DNA of 64,000 nucleotides from JALEFZ01 sp038527485 (lineage in GTDB: Bacteria > Bacteroidota > Bacteroidia > J057): assembly GCA_038527485.1 (NCBI GenBank), contig JBCBFT010000003.1:1-64000 (forward strand), in the 5' to 3' direction. Each line of letters opens with the position of its first letter. Within the stretch, counting starts at the first letter, position 1. Positions 45,034 to 54,771 of the stretch are shown in pieces. Under the pieces are notes generated by a model, which was not told where the DNA came from, ran no database searches, and was given only the letters and a program-made list of their open reading frames with translations. The translations under genes and the position numbers were made by a program.

Positions 45034-47745
45034 TCAATGCGCAACCACGACTTTTGATATACTTCTTTGACCATTTTGACCCCAGACTTCGCATATATAT
45101 ACACCCTCGGGCCATGTGGCAGCTTGTATCTTCACACGTGTACTTTCTCCAGATGCATTTTGGTACATCACATTTCCTTTGATGTCATAAACTTTGATTC
45201 GCTGCCAAGGCCATAGGCCCGTCACCATGAAGGATGCATTGGCAGGATTTGGGGAGAGCTTGAGCGTAGTTTCGGTATGGGAGGCCAATGTCTGCACCTC
45301 AGAGTAGACAAAATGTCCATTGAGATCTACCAGACGAAGGCGATAGGTGAGTGTTGTTTCCTCTGCTTTGCTGAATGAAGAATCTATATACTGGCTTTGA
45401 TTGCTTAGGAGTTGAGACACATTGAACCATCCTCCCCAAGGATCTTGTCGTTGTATTTGGACAGCTTCATCTGGTGACGAAGACCATGAGATACGTGTGC
45501 TTAAGCCTGGATTTTGCCATTCTAGCTTCCATTCATTTGCCTCTAGGTCCAGTATCGCATCATTGACCACAGCCAAGAGCCAGGGAGTATCTTCTATACC
45601 ATTGGTTTTGGTCGGCTGGTAAGTACCCGAAGTCGTCAATGCGTCTGGACTGTGTGTCGTGATGGCTAGTGCCGCATCCTCCCCATCTATCCAAAGAGAG
45701 GCAGCAGCACGCGGATAGTCATTTTGAGATCCACCGAGATAGCGCGATTCATTGACGAGTCCCCCATTGTTTGTCAGAGATGTCAAAAATGCATCGAACC
45801 CTCCCGCATGAGATGAAGCACTCGTCACAGGAAAATCAGTGGATTTGGTTGCACCTAAGATAAAGACTTCATTTTGATCATTGAGACTGATAGATTTGGC
45901 ATATTCTTGATCACTGCCTCTGAGGTAAGTAGAGGCCTGAAGTACCTGCCCATTGCTACTGAGACGGGAGAAAAAGACATCCCCCAAACCTGTCCCATCA
46001 TAACTTTGCTGGTAGGCATTGCTGAGGGTAGGAAAGTTAGTGGAATACGTCACACCTGTCACATAGGCCTCGTCCTGATCGCTTACCGCCACATCGTAGG
46101 CAACATCTGAGTTTTGCCCTCCCAAAAATGTGCTGTAGAGAAGGTTCTGACCTTGGCTGTCAATTTTAACAACGAATGCATCTTCTGGAATGATGGCTCC
46201 TGTGAAGGCTGGCGTAGTCTGATAAGCGGTGGAGGTGGTGGGGAAATCTGAAGAGCCCGTTTGCCCTGCGAGGTAAATTTCGCCTGCCGCATTGGCTGCG
46301 ATCCCATTGGCAATATCAAAAGACAATCCTCCGAGATAGGTACTGTAGATCTGTGTATTTCCGTCCTCACTGTATTTGGACACAAACACATCTCCTCCTC
46401 CGCCTGTCGTAGGCTGAATGGCTGAAGACGTAACAGGAAAGTCATAGGAGAAAGTCAAACCTGTTACATAGGCTTCTCCCGTCGGTGCTACATACAAGTC
46501 ATATAAGTAGTCTCGGTCTGTCCCTCCGACGTAGGTTCCATATCGGAGGCTGTCTCCGTTGGGGCTGAGTTTGACGAGAAAGGCATCCACCACTCCGCCT
46601 GGAGCTGACGGCAAATGGGATCCACTCGTTACAGGAAAGTCTGTGGACAAACTATATCCAGACAGATAGATTTCGAGCTTTTCATTCATGCCAATCCCAT
46701 ACGAAAGCTCCCATCCGGATCCTCCCACATAGGTAGACCAGATAATCTGGGTGCCTGTAGGGTTCATTTTTGTAAGGAAAATATCAATATTCCCTCCCAT
46801 ACTATTCTGATATACCCCCGCTGTGGTGGGAAAAGCAAGGGTTTTGGTATAGCCCGACATGTAGATATTTCCTAGGGAATCCTTGACGACCCCTGTGGCA
46901 TAGTCATCTGAAGCTGCGCTATGAAGGAAGGTTCCCCATGAGAGCATGAGCGGGTCTATGATCAAAGGATAATACGGATCGTAGCTACCTTGAATTTCGT
47001 ATCCATAGGTAGAGGGATCTATTACTTTATAGGTCACTGAGACAGGAATCTCCCTCCCTCTGATCCACTGATAGGCGTAGGGACGGCTTTCGGTGACAGG
47101 TCCCCAAGCGGTTTGAATCTCTAGATCTCCCTCCTGTGTCATCGCAAGGGACTCGATCCCCTCTAGTTCAATCTGAAGATCCTGAATGTTTGATTGTGGA
47201 GAGACAATGACATCGTATTTGAGGGCTTCTTGATCTGTGCCATAGTATCGGATGTCGATACCTGGATATATGTCGGTGTACCAAACTTGGCGATAGCGGC
47301 TCACATGGCGTGTCCAATTTTCGGGTATATCTCCTTTGAAGTAGTTGATTTTTCCAGGAATGGCGTCTGTGGATCGAAGGGTACCTGCGCCTCCTTTGAA
47401 TGTCATATTCCATACAAGCGCTTCATAATCAGGGTCTTTTTCTCCCATCCAAAGGAGGTTGAGATCCTTTCTTCGCTTTTGTTTGTGAGCGGAGAGCGAA
47501 GGAAGTTTACGTACAAGCGCAACGCTGAGGCCGTTTTGAAGGAATCGTATTTGTTTGCCTTCTACGAAGGATTGTGCTTGGATCTCAGGGGACCATTGCC
47601 CGAGATTCTCTTCCATATACAGCTGTGATGTGTAGCTTTTTAAGCCTTCTACACGCGGGGCATAATCTGTAGGTGTGGGTTGGGTGTATCCTGAAATTAT
47701 TCCAATCAGGCAAAACATCCCGACCAAAGTAAATAATCTGCACAT
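45034..47745 (-). CDS. T9SS cargo protein with SBBP beta-propeller repeats
   Basis: The 903-residue protein has a signal peptide (LFTLVGMFCLIGIISGYTQ) and an N-terminal DUF7948-like domain (ENLGQWSPEIQAQ, INYFKGDIPENWTRH). About seven SBBP repeats of roughly 58 residues follow, each with YGTYVGG/STYLGG and DFPVTS signatures. It ends in a T9SS type A sorting domain (LSPNPANASFMVTG ... PEGVYICEVWG). It should be exported by T9SS and attached to the cell surface by PorU. The repeats form a propeller of unknown ligand. A second cargo gene lies immediately upstream on the same strand. Confidence 0.87.
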   Translation of the reverse strand: MCRLFTLVGMFCLIGIISGYTQPTPTDYAPRVEGLKSYTSQLYMEENLGQWSPEIQAQSFVEGKQIRFLQNGLSVALVRKLPSLSAHKQKRRKDLNLLWMGEKDPDYEALVWNMTFKGGAGTLRSTDAIPGKINYFKGDIPENWTRHVSRYRQVWYTDIYPGIDIRYYGTDQEALKYDVIVSPQSNIQDLQIELEGIESLAMTQEGDLEIQTAWGPVTESRPYAYQWIRGREIPVSVTYKVIDPSTYGYEIQGSYDPYYPLIIDPLMLSWGTFLHSAASDDYATGVVKDSLGNIYMSGYTKTLAFPTTAGVYQNSMGGNIDIFLTKMNPTGTQIIWSTYVGGSGWELSYGIGMNEKLEIYLSGYSLSTDFPVTSGSHLPSAPGGVVDAFLVKLSPNGDSLRYGTYVGGTDRDYLYDLYVAPTGEAYVTGLTFSYDFPVTSSAIQPTTGGGGDVFVSKYSEDGNTQIYSTYLGGLSFDIANGIAANAAGEIYLAGQTGSSDFPTTSTAYQTTPAFTGAIIPEDAFVVKIDSQGQNLLYSTFLGGQNSDVAYDVAVSDQDEAYVTGVTYSTNFPTLSNAYQQSYDGTGLGDVFFSRLSSNGQVLQASTYLRGSDQEYAKSISLNDQNEVFILGATKSTDFPVTSASSHAGGFDAFLTSLTNNGGLVNESRYLGGSQNDYPRAAASLWIDGEDAALAITTHSPDALTTSGTYQPTKTNGIEDTPWLLAVVNDAILDLEANEWKLEWQNPGLSTRISWSSSPDEAVQIQRQDPWGGWFNVSQLLSNQSQYIDSSFSKAEETTLTYRLRLVDLNGHFVYSEVQTLASHTETTLKLSPNPANASFMVTGLWPWQRIKVYDIKGNVMYQNASGESTRVKIQAATWPEGVYICEVWGQNGQRSISKVVVAH

Positions 47746-48012
47746 ATCAGTTTATGTTGAGAATAATTTCTGATACAAAAATTCTCTAAACTGGTAAATG
47801 ATTGAGTCGGATCTCAGGGAGTCCTTCTACACAGGTTATTTATTCTTGATTTTGTCAGCACTAATTTTACGGTAGTCCCTAAAACAGAATTAGTAAGCCA
47901 ATATATTTTTCTAAAAAATGAAAAATAATATGGTAAGATTATCTGTTATTAATGAAAATGTAGTCATAGAAACATGCGTTCCTTTACACAAATGAAAGAT
48001 ATGCTACAATCA

Positions 48013-51000
48013 TTATTTGATCATCATTTTCCTTTGGAGTGTATATTCTTTTCCCTTTAAGTGAAAGAAATAGATGCCTGAATGAATTTCTTTGGGTAGG
48101 GATATAGTGGAATGGGATTGACTTTGAACGAAAATATTTCCTCCTATTTTTTGGCCTTGAAGGTTCCAAATCTCCCATGCTAGCGGAGGAGATGGCAAGT
48201 TTTGCCATGATAGGGTGAAGGTTCCTTGATGAGGATTGGGGAATATCTGCCATGCGCGATCCCATTCTTGTTCTAAGCTGACTGTTGAGATAAAGACTTC
48301 ACTTTGTGTGGTATCTGTTCCGCAGTCGCTAAAGACCACTTGTGTGATCACGAAGGAGCCATTGCTATCGTAGGTATGAACAGGGTTTAAAGCTTCTGAG
48401 GTCGTTCCGTCTCCAAAATCCCAGAGAAGGGTATTGGCTCCTACAGACGAATCAGAGAGGCTTACTTGAGGATCTTCCTTGATAAAGGAAAATGAGGCCA
48501 CGGGAGGGGTATTGTCCTGATCTACCCGAACAGTGTCTCCCATAAACTGACATCCCGAACTATCCACTACTTCGAATTGGTACAAACCTGAGTCCAGATT
48601 GGTAATATCAAATGCTCCCGAACCATCTAATGCAACGGCAAACTGTGTGTAGGGAAGCGTCCCTCCTGTAATATCGAGTTCTATCATACCATCGGAAGTT
48701 CCTGGACAGGAGGCTGGAATCGTGCCTAATAAACTGGCCTGTAAAGAATCAGGTGAGGCGACAGTCAAAGTACTGTCCTTGGAGCAGCCATTGCTGTCCT
48801 GTACGCTAAACATATAATCGCCTGCTGTGCGATCTGTAAGAAATGGGAGTGTATCACCCGTACTCCACAGGTAGCTGTAGTTTCCTACTCCCCCCGTTGT
48901 GATGACAGACAAAGCTCCGTCGTTCTCTCCAAAACAGGAAACGGACTTCATGATTCCACTGAGTCGGATGGAATCAGGTCGATTGATACGGAAACTATCT
49001 GATTGCGTCTGGCATCCATTGAGGTCAGTCACTGTCAGACTGTAAGTTCCGTCAGAAAGATCTGTGATGTCCTCTGTGAACAGTGTGCCATTCCAGGCAA
49101 AGCTCAGCGGCTGACTTCCGCCTGTGACAGTTACATCCAAACTCCCATCATTCAGGTTGGCGCAGCTTATATCCGCTTGACTGGTGAGTTGGACGGCCAG
49201 CGGGTCCGCCAAAAACATGCGGACGGTATCCTTCCTGAATAGGCCCAGGGCATCCGAGACCAAGACTGTAAGGACACTGTCAAAGAAGCCTGCGCCATTA
49301 AGCGACTGAACGATGACATAATCATCCGTACTGCCATTGGACCACGAGTATGTGACGTCTGGAAGTCCAATCGAAAGGGTATCTCCTTCGCAGAAGTAGC
49401 GATCCTCTCCCAGATCAAAAGCAGGAGGTACACCTATGAGGATATCATCAAAGGCGATTCCTTCATCTTCGACAGAATTATTGGAAGCAAAGGCTACGCG
49501 AAAGCGTACGTTTGACTGTCCGACAAGTGCGGTAGGCAAGGCGACTTGCACCTGTGTCCATGCACCACTGCTCCCACTCCATCCTTCGGCACTTCCCCCT
49601 GGTAGGCTGGCGATGAAAGAAGAACTGTACCAGTTGGGTTGGGCTTTTCCCAACTGAATCCATGTGGCGCCTTCATCTAAGGTATACTGTACAGTAGCTC
49701 CATCCCAGGGGGTCTGGGTTTCCCACCATACCTGCATGGATAACCATAGCCCCACAGGAGCGTTGGCGAAGTCAAAGCAAGGACTTTCTACGAAAGAATT
49801 CTCAAAAGGCAAGTAGTTGCCCGTCGAGTTGGTGATCCAGGCTCTTAAGCCAGAAGCACCGCCGAGTATGGTAGGATTGACAGGGATGCCATACTCCCAA
49901 CTGCTCTGAGCACCGACGGCGCGCCAGCCGTGCGCTGCATCTTCGAAGTCTTCATAATAGGGAAACTGACTAATCTCTTTGATATGCTGTACCGATTGAT
50001 GGACAGAATCATTTTCTGGAATGGTGTCTCCTGGATTCTTGATCCAAGCTGCTAGTTCGTAGGTACCAGGTGTGGCAAAGTTAGCTGGCGTATTAAAAGT
50101 ATAAGTGAGTGTGTCTCCAGGCGTGATATTTCCTGTAAATGATTCGCTGATGGGAGCCCCTCCATCGATGGAAAAAGAAAAATCTGCATTGGAGGTAGCA
50201 AGCTGCCCGATGTTGGTGAATCGAAGGACAATATTTTCCATGCCAAGTCCACATGTTTTCTCTTTGGGAGCCTGGATGTCCACAATTTTGAGATCTTGTG
50301 GTGGAATGGGAAAAGGAGAAAAGGTATAGAAACTATTGTCAAATGCGTTGGCCCCTGCAATCTTGAGGGGGGTATTGATCCCGCCTGCGGTCACGCCTTG
50401 GCTCGCATTCTCCTGAACACCTACCGTCGCTGTGACATTGTTGGCTGAGGCTGGATTACTGTATTGGTCTACGATGTAGATCTTGTCGGTTCCTTCTTCT
50501 AAGACGATGGAGACAAAGACGAAGCTCGAAGGCCCCCACTCAAAGGAAGTCCATCTGATCCAGAATTGGCGATTGGGAGCAGTTCCAAATACTTTGGTCA
50601 TGACAGCGTCACTAGCGCTGACGGGAGGGTTGTTTGTGAAGTTTTCCCAGTAGGCGGCAATCGTCAAAGGAGGGATCGCACTAGAAGGTAGTAGTTGATT
50701 GCTCCCACCGATCAAGTTATTATTTGTCTCAAATGTCAACAGTCCATTGGCACTGACTTTGGCTTGGGTTACGGACTGACCATAGAAAGAAAAGTTAAAA
50801 GGAAGCGAAAAATTACTTGACCACTGGTTGGCTGCCATGCCACCAGATAAAACTGTGCTCCAACCTGCAGTGATATAGTCCTGCTCTTGGTTGATACTTC
50901 CAGGGTTACCTTGTTGAGGACTATAAGTAAAGCTGTAAGATATTTGTCCTACGCTTGGTGTGTACATGCATAGTAAGCAAACGACCCATATGAGGGGTAG

Positions 51001-51015
51001 TCTACACGAAATCAT
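48013..51015 (-). CDS. T9SS cargo adhesin-like protein with SprB and PKD repeats
   Basis: The 1000-residue protein has a signal peptide (LPLIWVVCLLCMYTPSVGQ) and an N-terminal beta domain. A CARDB-like domain (IENIVLRF-type, LRFTNIGQLATSNADFSFSI) and a MAM/lectin-like domain with FPYYEDFEDAAHGW come next. Three SprB-type repeats (ISCANLNDGSLDVTVTGGSQ and two like it) precede one PKD domain (WDFGDGTTSEALNPVHTY). It ends in a T9SS type A sorting domain (IFPNPHQGTFTLSW ... SGIYFFHLKG). SprB repeats occur in the gliding adhesin of Flavobacterium, so surface adhesion is likely. Start 51015 gives the signal peptide; 24 extra codons upstream do not. Confidence 0.85.
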   Translation of the reverse strand: MISCRLPLIWVVCLLCMYTPSVGQISYSFTYSPQQGNPGSINQEQDYITAGWSTVLSGGMAANQWSSNFSLPFNFSFYGQSVTQAKVSANGLLTFETNNNLIGGSNQLLPSSAIPPLTIAAYWENFTNNPPVSASDAVMTKVFGTAPNRQFWIRWTSFEWGPSSFVFVSIVLEEGTDKIYIVDQYSNPASANNVTATVGVQENASQGVTAGGINTPLKIAGANAFDNSFYTFSPFPIPPQDLKIVDIQAPKEKTCGLGMENIVLRFTNIGQLATSNADFSFSIDGGAPISESFTGNITPGDTLTYTFNTPANFATPGTYELAAWIKNPGDTIPENDSVHQSVQHIKEISQFPYYEDFEDAAHGWRAVGAQSSWEYGIPVNPTILGGASGLRAWITNSTGNYLPFENSFVESPCFDFANAPVGLWLSMQVWWETQTPWDGATVQYTLDEGATWIQLGKAQPNWYSSSFIASLPGGSAEGWSGSSGAWTQVQVALPTALVGQSNVRFRVAFASNNSVEDEGIAFDDILIGVPPAFDLGEDRYFCEGDTLSIGLPDVTYSWSNGSTDDYVIVQSLNGAGFFDSVLTVLVSDALGLFRKDTVRMFLADPLAVQLTSQADISCANLNDGSLDVTVTGGSQPLSFAWNGTLFTEDITDLSDGTYSLTVTDLNGCQTQSDSFRINRPDSIRLSGIMKSVSCFGENDGALSVITTGGVGNYSYLWSTGDTLPFLTDRTAGDYMFSVQDSNGCSKDSTLTVASPDSLQASLLGTIPASCPGTSDGMIELDITGGTLPYTQFAVALDGSGAFDITNLDSGLYQFEVVDSSGCQFMGDTVRVDQDNTPPVASFSFIKEDPQVSLSDSSVGANTLLWDFGDGTTSEALNPVHTYDSNGSFVITQVVFSDCGTDTTQSEVFISTVSLEQEWDRAWQIFPNPHQGTFTLSWQNLPSPPLAWEIWNLQGQKIGGNIFVQSQSHSTISLPKEIHSGIYFFHLKGKEYTLQRKMMIK

Positions 51016-51170
51016 CCCCTGAGCTTTGGAAAAGAAATGGAGAGGTAATCCTCCATTTTTTATACGAGCTCTCTGTACTATCTCCATTCGTGAAAACTTT
51101 ATTAATTAATCTTTACGAAAATGAAGATATTTCCTATTTCACCCAAATGATTTGTGTAGGTGGTCTTTCA

Positions 51171-51203
51171 TAAAAAAAGGAACCACTTTTCAGCGATTCC
51201 TTT
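51171..51203 (-). terminator. terminator of the glutamate dehydrogenase gene
   Basis: On the minus strand a 12-bp stem (complement of 51192-51203 with complement of 51176-51187, two wobble pairs) closes on a GAAA tetraloop and is followed by seven T. It lies about 145 bases after the stop at 51348. Confidence 0.85.
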
Positions 51204-51347
51204 CATTTTTTATACTTGGATAAATGGGTAGAATATAGTGTGACCGTTGCTTATCTAGCTGGTTTTGATAGCTTTATATCGCAATTTTATATAGGATATA
51301 TATAGAAATCATACCTAGACAATAGGCTAGGGTTCTCGGCTTCTTAC

Positions 51348-52622
51348 TTAGTAGTTACCTTCGAGATCAATTCCCGTAGCCAATCGTTCGATTGCAGAGA
51401 TATAAGCTGCCAGACGCATGGAGCACTTATGCTTTTTGTGCGTTTCGTATACCCTATCGAAGGCCTCTGTCATGATAGGTGCGGCCTTGTCTCGTATCTC
51501 TTCTTCTGAGTAGTAGTGACCTCGACGGTTTTGTACCCATTCAAAGTAAGAGACTGTTACCCCTCCTGCATTGGCCAAAATATCAGGTACGATGAGGATG
51601 CCTTTCTCGTCGAGTACGGAGTCTGCATTAGATGAAACAGGTCCATTGGCACCTTCCACAATAAGTTTTGCTTGAACTTTTTCTGCGTTGTGTTCGGTGA
51701 TGACGTTTTCAATCGCTGCGGGCACGAGGATATCCACATCCATGGTGACCAGCTCTTCATTTGTCATATGTGTACCTCCCGAGTATCCTTCCAGCGTTTG
51801 GTTGTCTCTTACATAGTCTACTGCGTGGCGCACATCCAGTCCGTCGGGATTGTGATATCCCCCTGTATGGTCACTCACTGCGACTACTTTTACCCCTTGA
51901 TCACTGAGGAGTTTGGCGGCCCATGAGCCTACGTTACCGAAACCTTGGACCGCACACGTGCAGTCTTCAGGCTGACGCCCCATTTTTTCGATAGCTTTCA
52001 GTGTAGTCAGCATGACACCCCATCCTGTGGCAGGCACACGTCCTTTAGATCCTCCGAGGTGGAGGGGTTTACCTGTCACCACACCTGGCGTATATCCATA
52101 GATGCGCGAGTACTCGTGGAAGATCCATGCCATCTCACGGTAACTGGTTCCCATATCAGGTGCTGGGATGTCGGAGTCTTCTCCAAATACATCTTTCAGC
52201 GCGCGTGCATATGAGCGCGTGATCCTTTCGAGTTCGTCTACACTTCTGATTTTTGGATTGAGGGTGATCCCCCCTTTGGCACCTCCATAGGGCAATCCTA
52301 CCAACGCACACTTAAAAGTCATCCAACCCGCAAGGGCTTTCACTTCGTCCAAATCTACAAAAGGGGCAAAGCGAATTCCTCCCTTAGAGGGTCCCATCAC
52401 AGTAGAGTGAATCACACGGTATCCTTCAAATACACGTGTCGTCCCGTCGTCTAGCTTGACAGGAAGTGTAACAATGATGGTACGCTCGGGAGCACTGATG
52501 ACGTCTCTGTAGCGCTGATCCAAGTTGATGATGTCGGCAGCTGCATTAAAACGTGCCAGCATCGAATCATACGGTGAAGGTCTTGTATCGACCTGTTGCG
52601 TTTGAGCCTTAGCTTCAGACAT
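51348..52622 (-). CDS. gdhA: NAD(P)-dependent glutamate dehydrogenase
   Basis: The 424-residue protein belongs to the Glu/Leu/Phe/Val dehydrogenases. It has GPSKGGIRFAPFVDLDEVKA, the catalytic Lys in PYGGAKGGI and PAPDMGTS. The NAD-binding VQGFGNVGSWAAKLL and the substrate-binding ANAGGVTVSYFEWVQN follow. It interconverts glutamate and 2-oxoglutarate plus ammonia. Length (about 420) is the hexameric short type common in archaea and Bacteroidota. Cofactor preference cannot be judged. Its neighbours are cdsA and a T9SS cargo gene, with no functional link. Confidence 0.93.
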   Translation of the reverse strand: MSEAKAQTQQVDTRPSPYDSMLARFNAAADIINLDQRYRDVISAPERTIIVTLPVKLDDGTTRVFEGYRVIHSTVMGPSKGGIRFAPFVDLDEVKALAGWMTFKCALVGLPYGGAKGGITLNPKIRSVDELERITRSYARALKDVFGEDSDIPAPDMGTSYREMAWIFHEYSRIYGYTPGVVTGKPLHLGGSKGRVPATGWGVMLTTLKAIEKMGRQPEDCTCAVQGFGNVGSWAAKLLSDQGVKVVAVSDHTGGYHNPDGLDVRHAVDYVRDNQTLEGYSGGTHMTNEELVTMDVDILVPAAIENVITEHNAEKVQAKLIVEGANGPVSSNADSVLDEKGILIVPDILANAGGVTVSYFEWVQNRRGHYYSEEEIRDKAAPIMTEAFDRVYETHKKHKCSMRLAAYISAIERLATGIDLEGNY

Positions 52623-52770
52623 GAAAATATATTTTTTTAGTCCCCAAAAATTACCGTAAAGATGTGCAAGAATGCATGAAAGGTAGAGAACCTACGTCAG
52701 ATTTCAAATATTGATTATCAATTCATTAAACATAAAAAAGACAAGCCATTTTGGTTGAAAAAATGCCAAA

Positions 52771-53574
52771 TTAAGCCAGTAAAAAATATAAATATAAAAA
52801 GGGAAGTGCTGTAAATAACCCATCAAAACGATCCAGCATGCCTCCATGACCAGGGAGGACCGTACCAGAATCTTTCAATTTTACACTTCTTTTGAACATG
52901 GACTCGATCAAGTCTCCCAGTTGACTGGTGACAGATAAAATGATGGCGACGATCCACCAATCAAAGCCGCCAATGAAATATTGCATCAGCAGGCCTACAA
53001 TGAGACAGGAGATCGCTCCTCCGATTGCTCCTGACCACGTCTTCTTGGGACTTACACGCTCAAAGAGTAAAGGGCCTCCCAAAAATCGTCCAAATATATA
53101 CGCCATTACATCCAAGGTCCATGTCAACACCAGTATCCCGAGTGGCAAGTAAAAGTTGTAGGGGGTGTAGAGCTTGGCACCAAGCTGATACATAAGGAAA
53201 AAAGGAAGGATCACATATACATATCCCATAAGGATCGTCGAGACACGTTCGACGGGTCTTTTTTCACTTGAATCATACAAGGTGATGATCTGTAAGACGG
53301 GAAGGATAGCGACAACGAGGTATAGTAGGATGTGCTCGGGCAAACTCATCAGGTCTTGTAGGATGACCATCGCCCAAAATATAAGTCCTATTGCAAGGGC
53401 AGGCCATTTGTAGTGTCCCTCTTGAATGCCCATTCCTTGGTAGTATTCATATAAACTGACTATGGATACGACCATTGCAAAAAACCATAAACCATAAGGA
53501 GAGAGAATCAAGGCTGGGATCACAAGCCCTACGCCAACGATTCCTGTAATAAGTCTTCTATAAAAATCATTCAT
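52771..53574 (-). CDS. cdsA: phosphatidate cytidylyltransferase
   Basis: The 267-residue protein has eight or so membrane helices and the CdsA signature near the end (LGDLIESMFKRSVKLKDSG, LPGHGGMLDRFDGL). The upstream RVSPKKTWSGAIGG is also typical. It makes CDP-diacylglycerol from CTP and phosphatidate, the branch point of phospholipid synthesis, in the inner membrane. It overlaps the CPBP protease gene by 8 bases, so the two are translationally coupled. Confidence 0.95.
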   Translation of the reverse strand: MNDFYRRLITGIVGVGLVIPALILSPYGLWFFAMVVSIVSLYEYYQGMGIQEGHYKWPALAIGLIFWAMVILQDLMSLPEHILLYLVVAILPVLQIITLYDSSEKRPVERVSTILMGYVYVILPFFLMYQLGAKLYTPYNFYLPLGILVLTWTLDVMAYIFGRFLGGPLLFERVSPKKTWSGAIGGAISCLIVGLLMQYFIGGFDWWIVAIILSVTSQLGDLIESMFKRSVKLKDSGTVLPGHGGMLDRFDGLFTALPFLYLYFLLA

Positions 53575-54526
53575 CTTTTGTGACTTCGCGTTCTTCTTCG
53601 ATTGGAGGTGGTGTCAATCTGATAAAAAGGACAATAAGACCGACCAAGAATACTCCAATGCCTAGGTAGACATACCAATCCATCGTAGGTAGGTCTAGAT
53701 CATTATTTTGACTTTCAGGCTGTAGCGTCATCAGATAGACCGCAACAATGCTCGTAGCGTTGAAGGCGAAATGAGCAAGAATAGAAGGAAATAAACTTTT
53801 GGTCCTATAAAAGAAATAGCCTAGGAATATACCCATGATGGTTCTACCAAGAAATCCGTAGAACTGATAGTGGATAAAACTAAAAATCGCGGCAGTAAGC
53901 ACGATGGCGAGCACAGGCTGGAAGATCTTTTGGAGGGATTGTTGGATGATTCCTCTAAAAAATAATTCCTCACATATACCTGGTATCAAGGCGAATACGA
54001 CCAAATTAATGATCAATCTTACAGGATCAGATGTTTCGATGTAGTCTCTGAGACGTTCTCTACTCAAGAGTTCGGACTTTCTAAGGCTTTCTTCTAGCTG
54101 CTGAAAGGATTCGGGTAGGTAGGTCTGTTCGGGATCGAAGTTGACAAAATGAACCAATGGCAATGCCACGAGCATAATCATAATGGCAATCCCCCATACC
54201 GATGGACTTTGTCCCATGGTGAGTCCCCACTTAGCTGATGTGTAGTGTAATGCACGAGCCATGACATAAGCAGGAAGGCCAAAGGCAAATATTTGATGGG
54301 CTGCCTGTAAGAGCATGGTGCCATTGCGGAGGTTAGGAGTCATAGGATAGGTCCCATTGGCAAAAGCAGAAATATCGGCAGGGCTGAGACCCATCGTTGA
54401 AAACATGATTTGGGCAAGCATACCCACCATGGCTGAAGCTCCTAGCAGATATAGGATAATGGCTACGCCAAAAGCAATCCAGGGGTTCCTTCTTGCAGCG
54501 TCTGCTATGCTATCGAAAATGTTCAA
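53567..54526 (-). CDS. CPBP family intramembrane metalloprotease
   Basis: The 319-residue protein has about eight membrane helices. It has the CPBP/Abi motifs EELFFRG (Glu186, Glu187, Arg191), FxxxH (SFIHY, His219) and HFAFN (His252). This is the Rce1-like glutamate protease family. Targets in bacteria are mostly unknown; some members process peptides or lipoproteins or give bacteriocin immunity. It precedes and overlaps cdsA. A TACCTTTG box lies at the complement of 54566-54573. Confidence 0.88.
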   Translation of the reverse strand: MNIFDSIADAARRNPWIAFGVAIILYLLGASAMVGMLAQIMFSTMGLSPADISAFANGTYPMTPNLRNGTMLLQAAHQIFAFGLPAYVMARALHYTSAKWGLTMGQSPSVWGIAIMIMLVALPLVHFVNFDPEQTYLPESFQQLEESLRKSELLSRERLRDYIETSDPVRLIINLVVFALIPGICEELFFRGIIQQSLQKIFQPVLAIVLTAAIFSFIHYQFYGFLGRTIMGIFLGYFFYRTKSLFPSILAHFAFNATSIVAVYLMTLQPESQNNDLDLPTMDWYVYLGIGVFLVGLIVLFIRLTPPPIEEEREVTKDE

Positions 54527-54740
54527 TGCTCAGGGAATATCTTAAGAGTTCTTTTCAAATCGATGCAAAGGTACAATTTAAGCTGAAACTATTCCTTACT
54601 TATATGATAAGGTAAACATAAGGCGTAGACGACACTATGGAACAATGTCTGAATCTGCTTGTTTGTAAAAAACATAAAATCCTTTGTGGAAAAATGAAGG
54701 TCATACAGTCTTAGTCAAAAGACAGACCAAAATAAATTTG

Positions 54741-54748
54741 TACCTTTG
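54741..54748 (+). promoter_or_regulatory. TAnnTTTG promoter box of dusB
   Basis: TACCTTTG at 54741-54748 is a perfect -7 box, 23 bases before the GTG start of dusB, which implies a very short leader. A matching box on the other strand at 54566-54573 serves the divergent CPBP gene. No well-placed TTG was found for either. Confidence 0.55.
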
Positions 54749-54771
54749 TAGGAAAATTGAGGTAGACAGAC

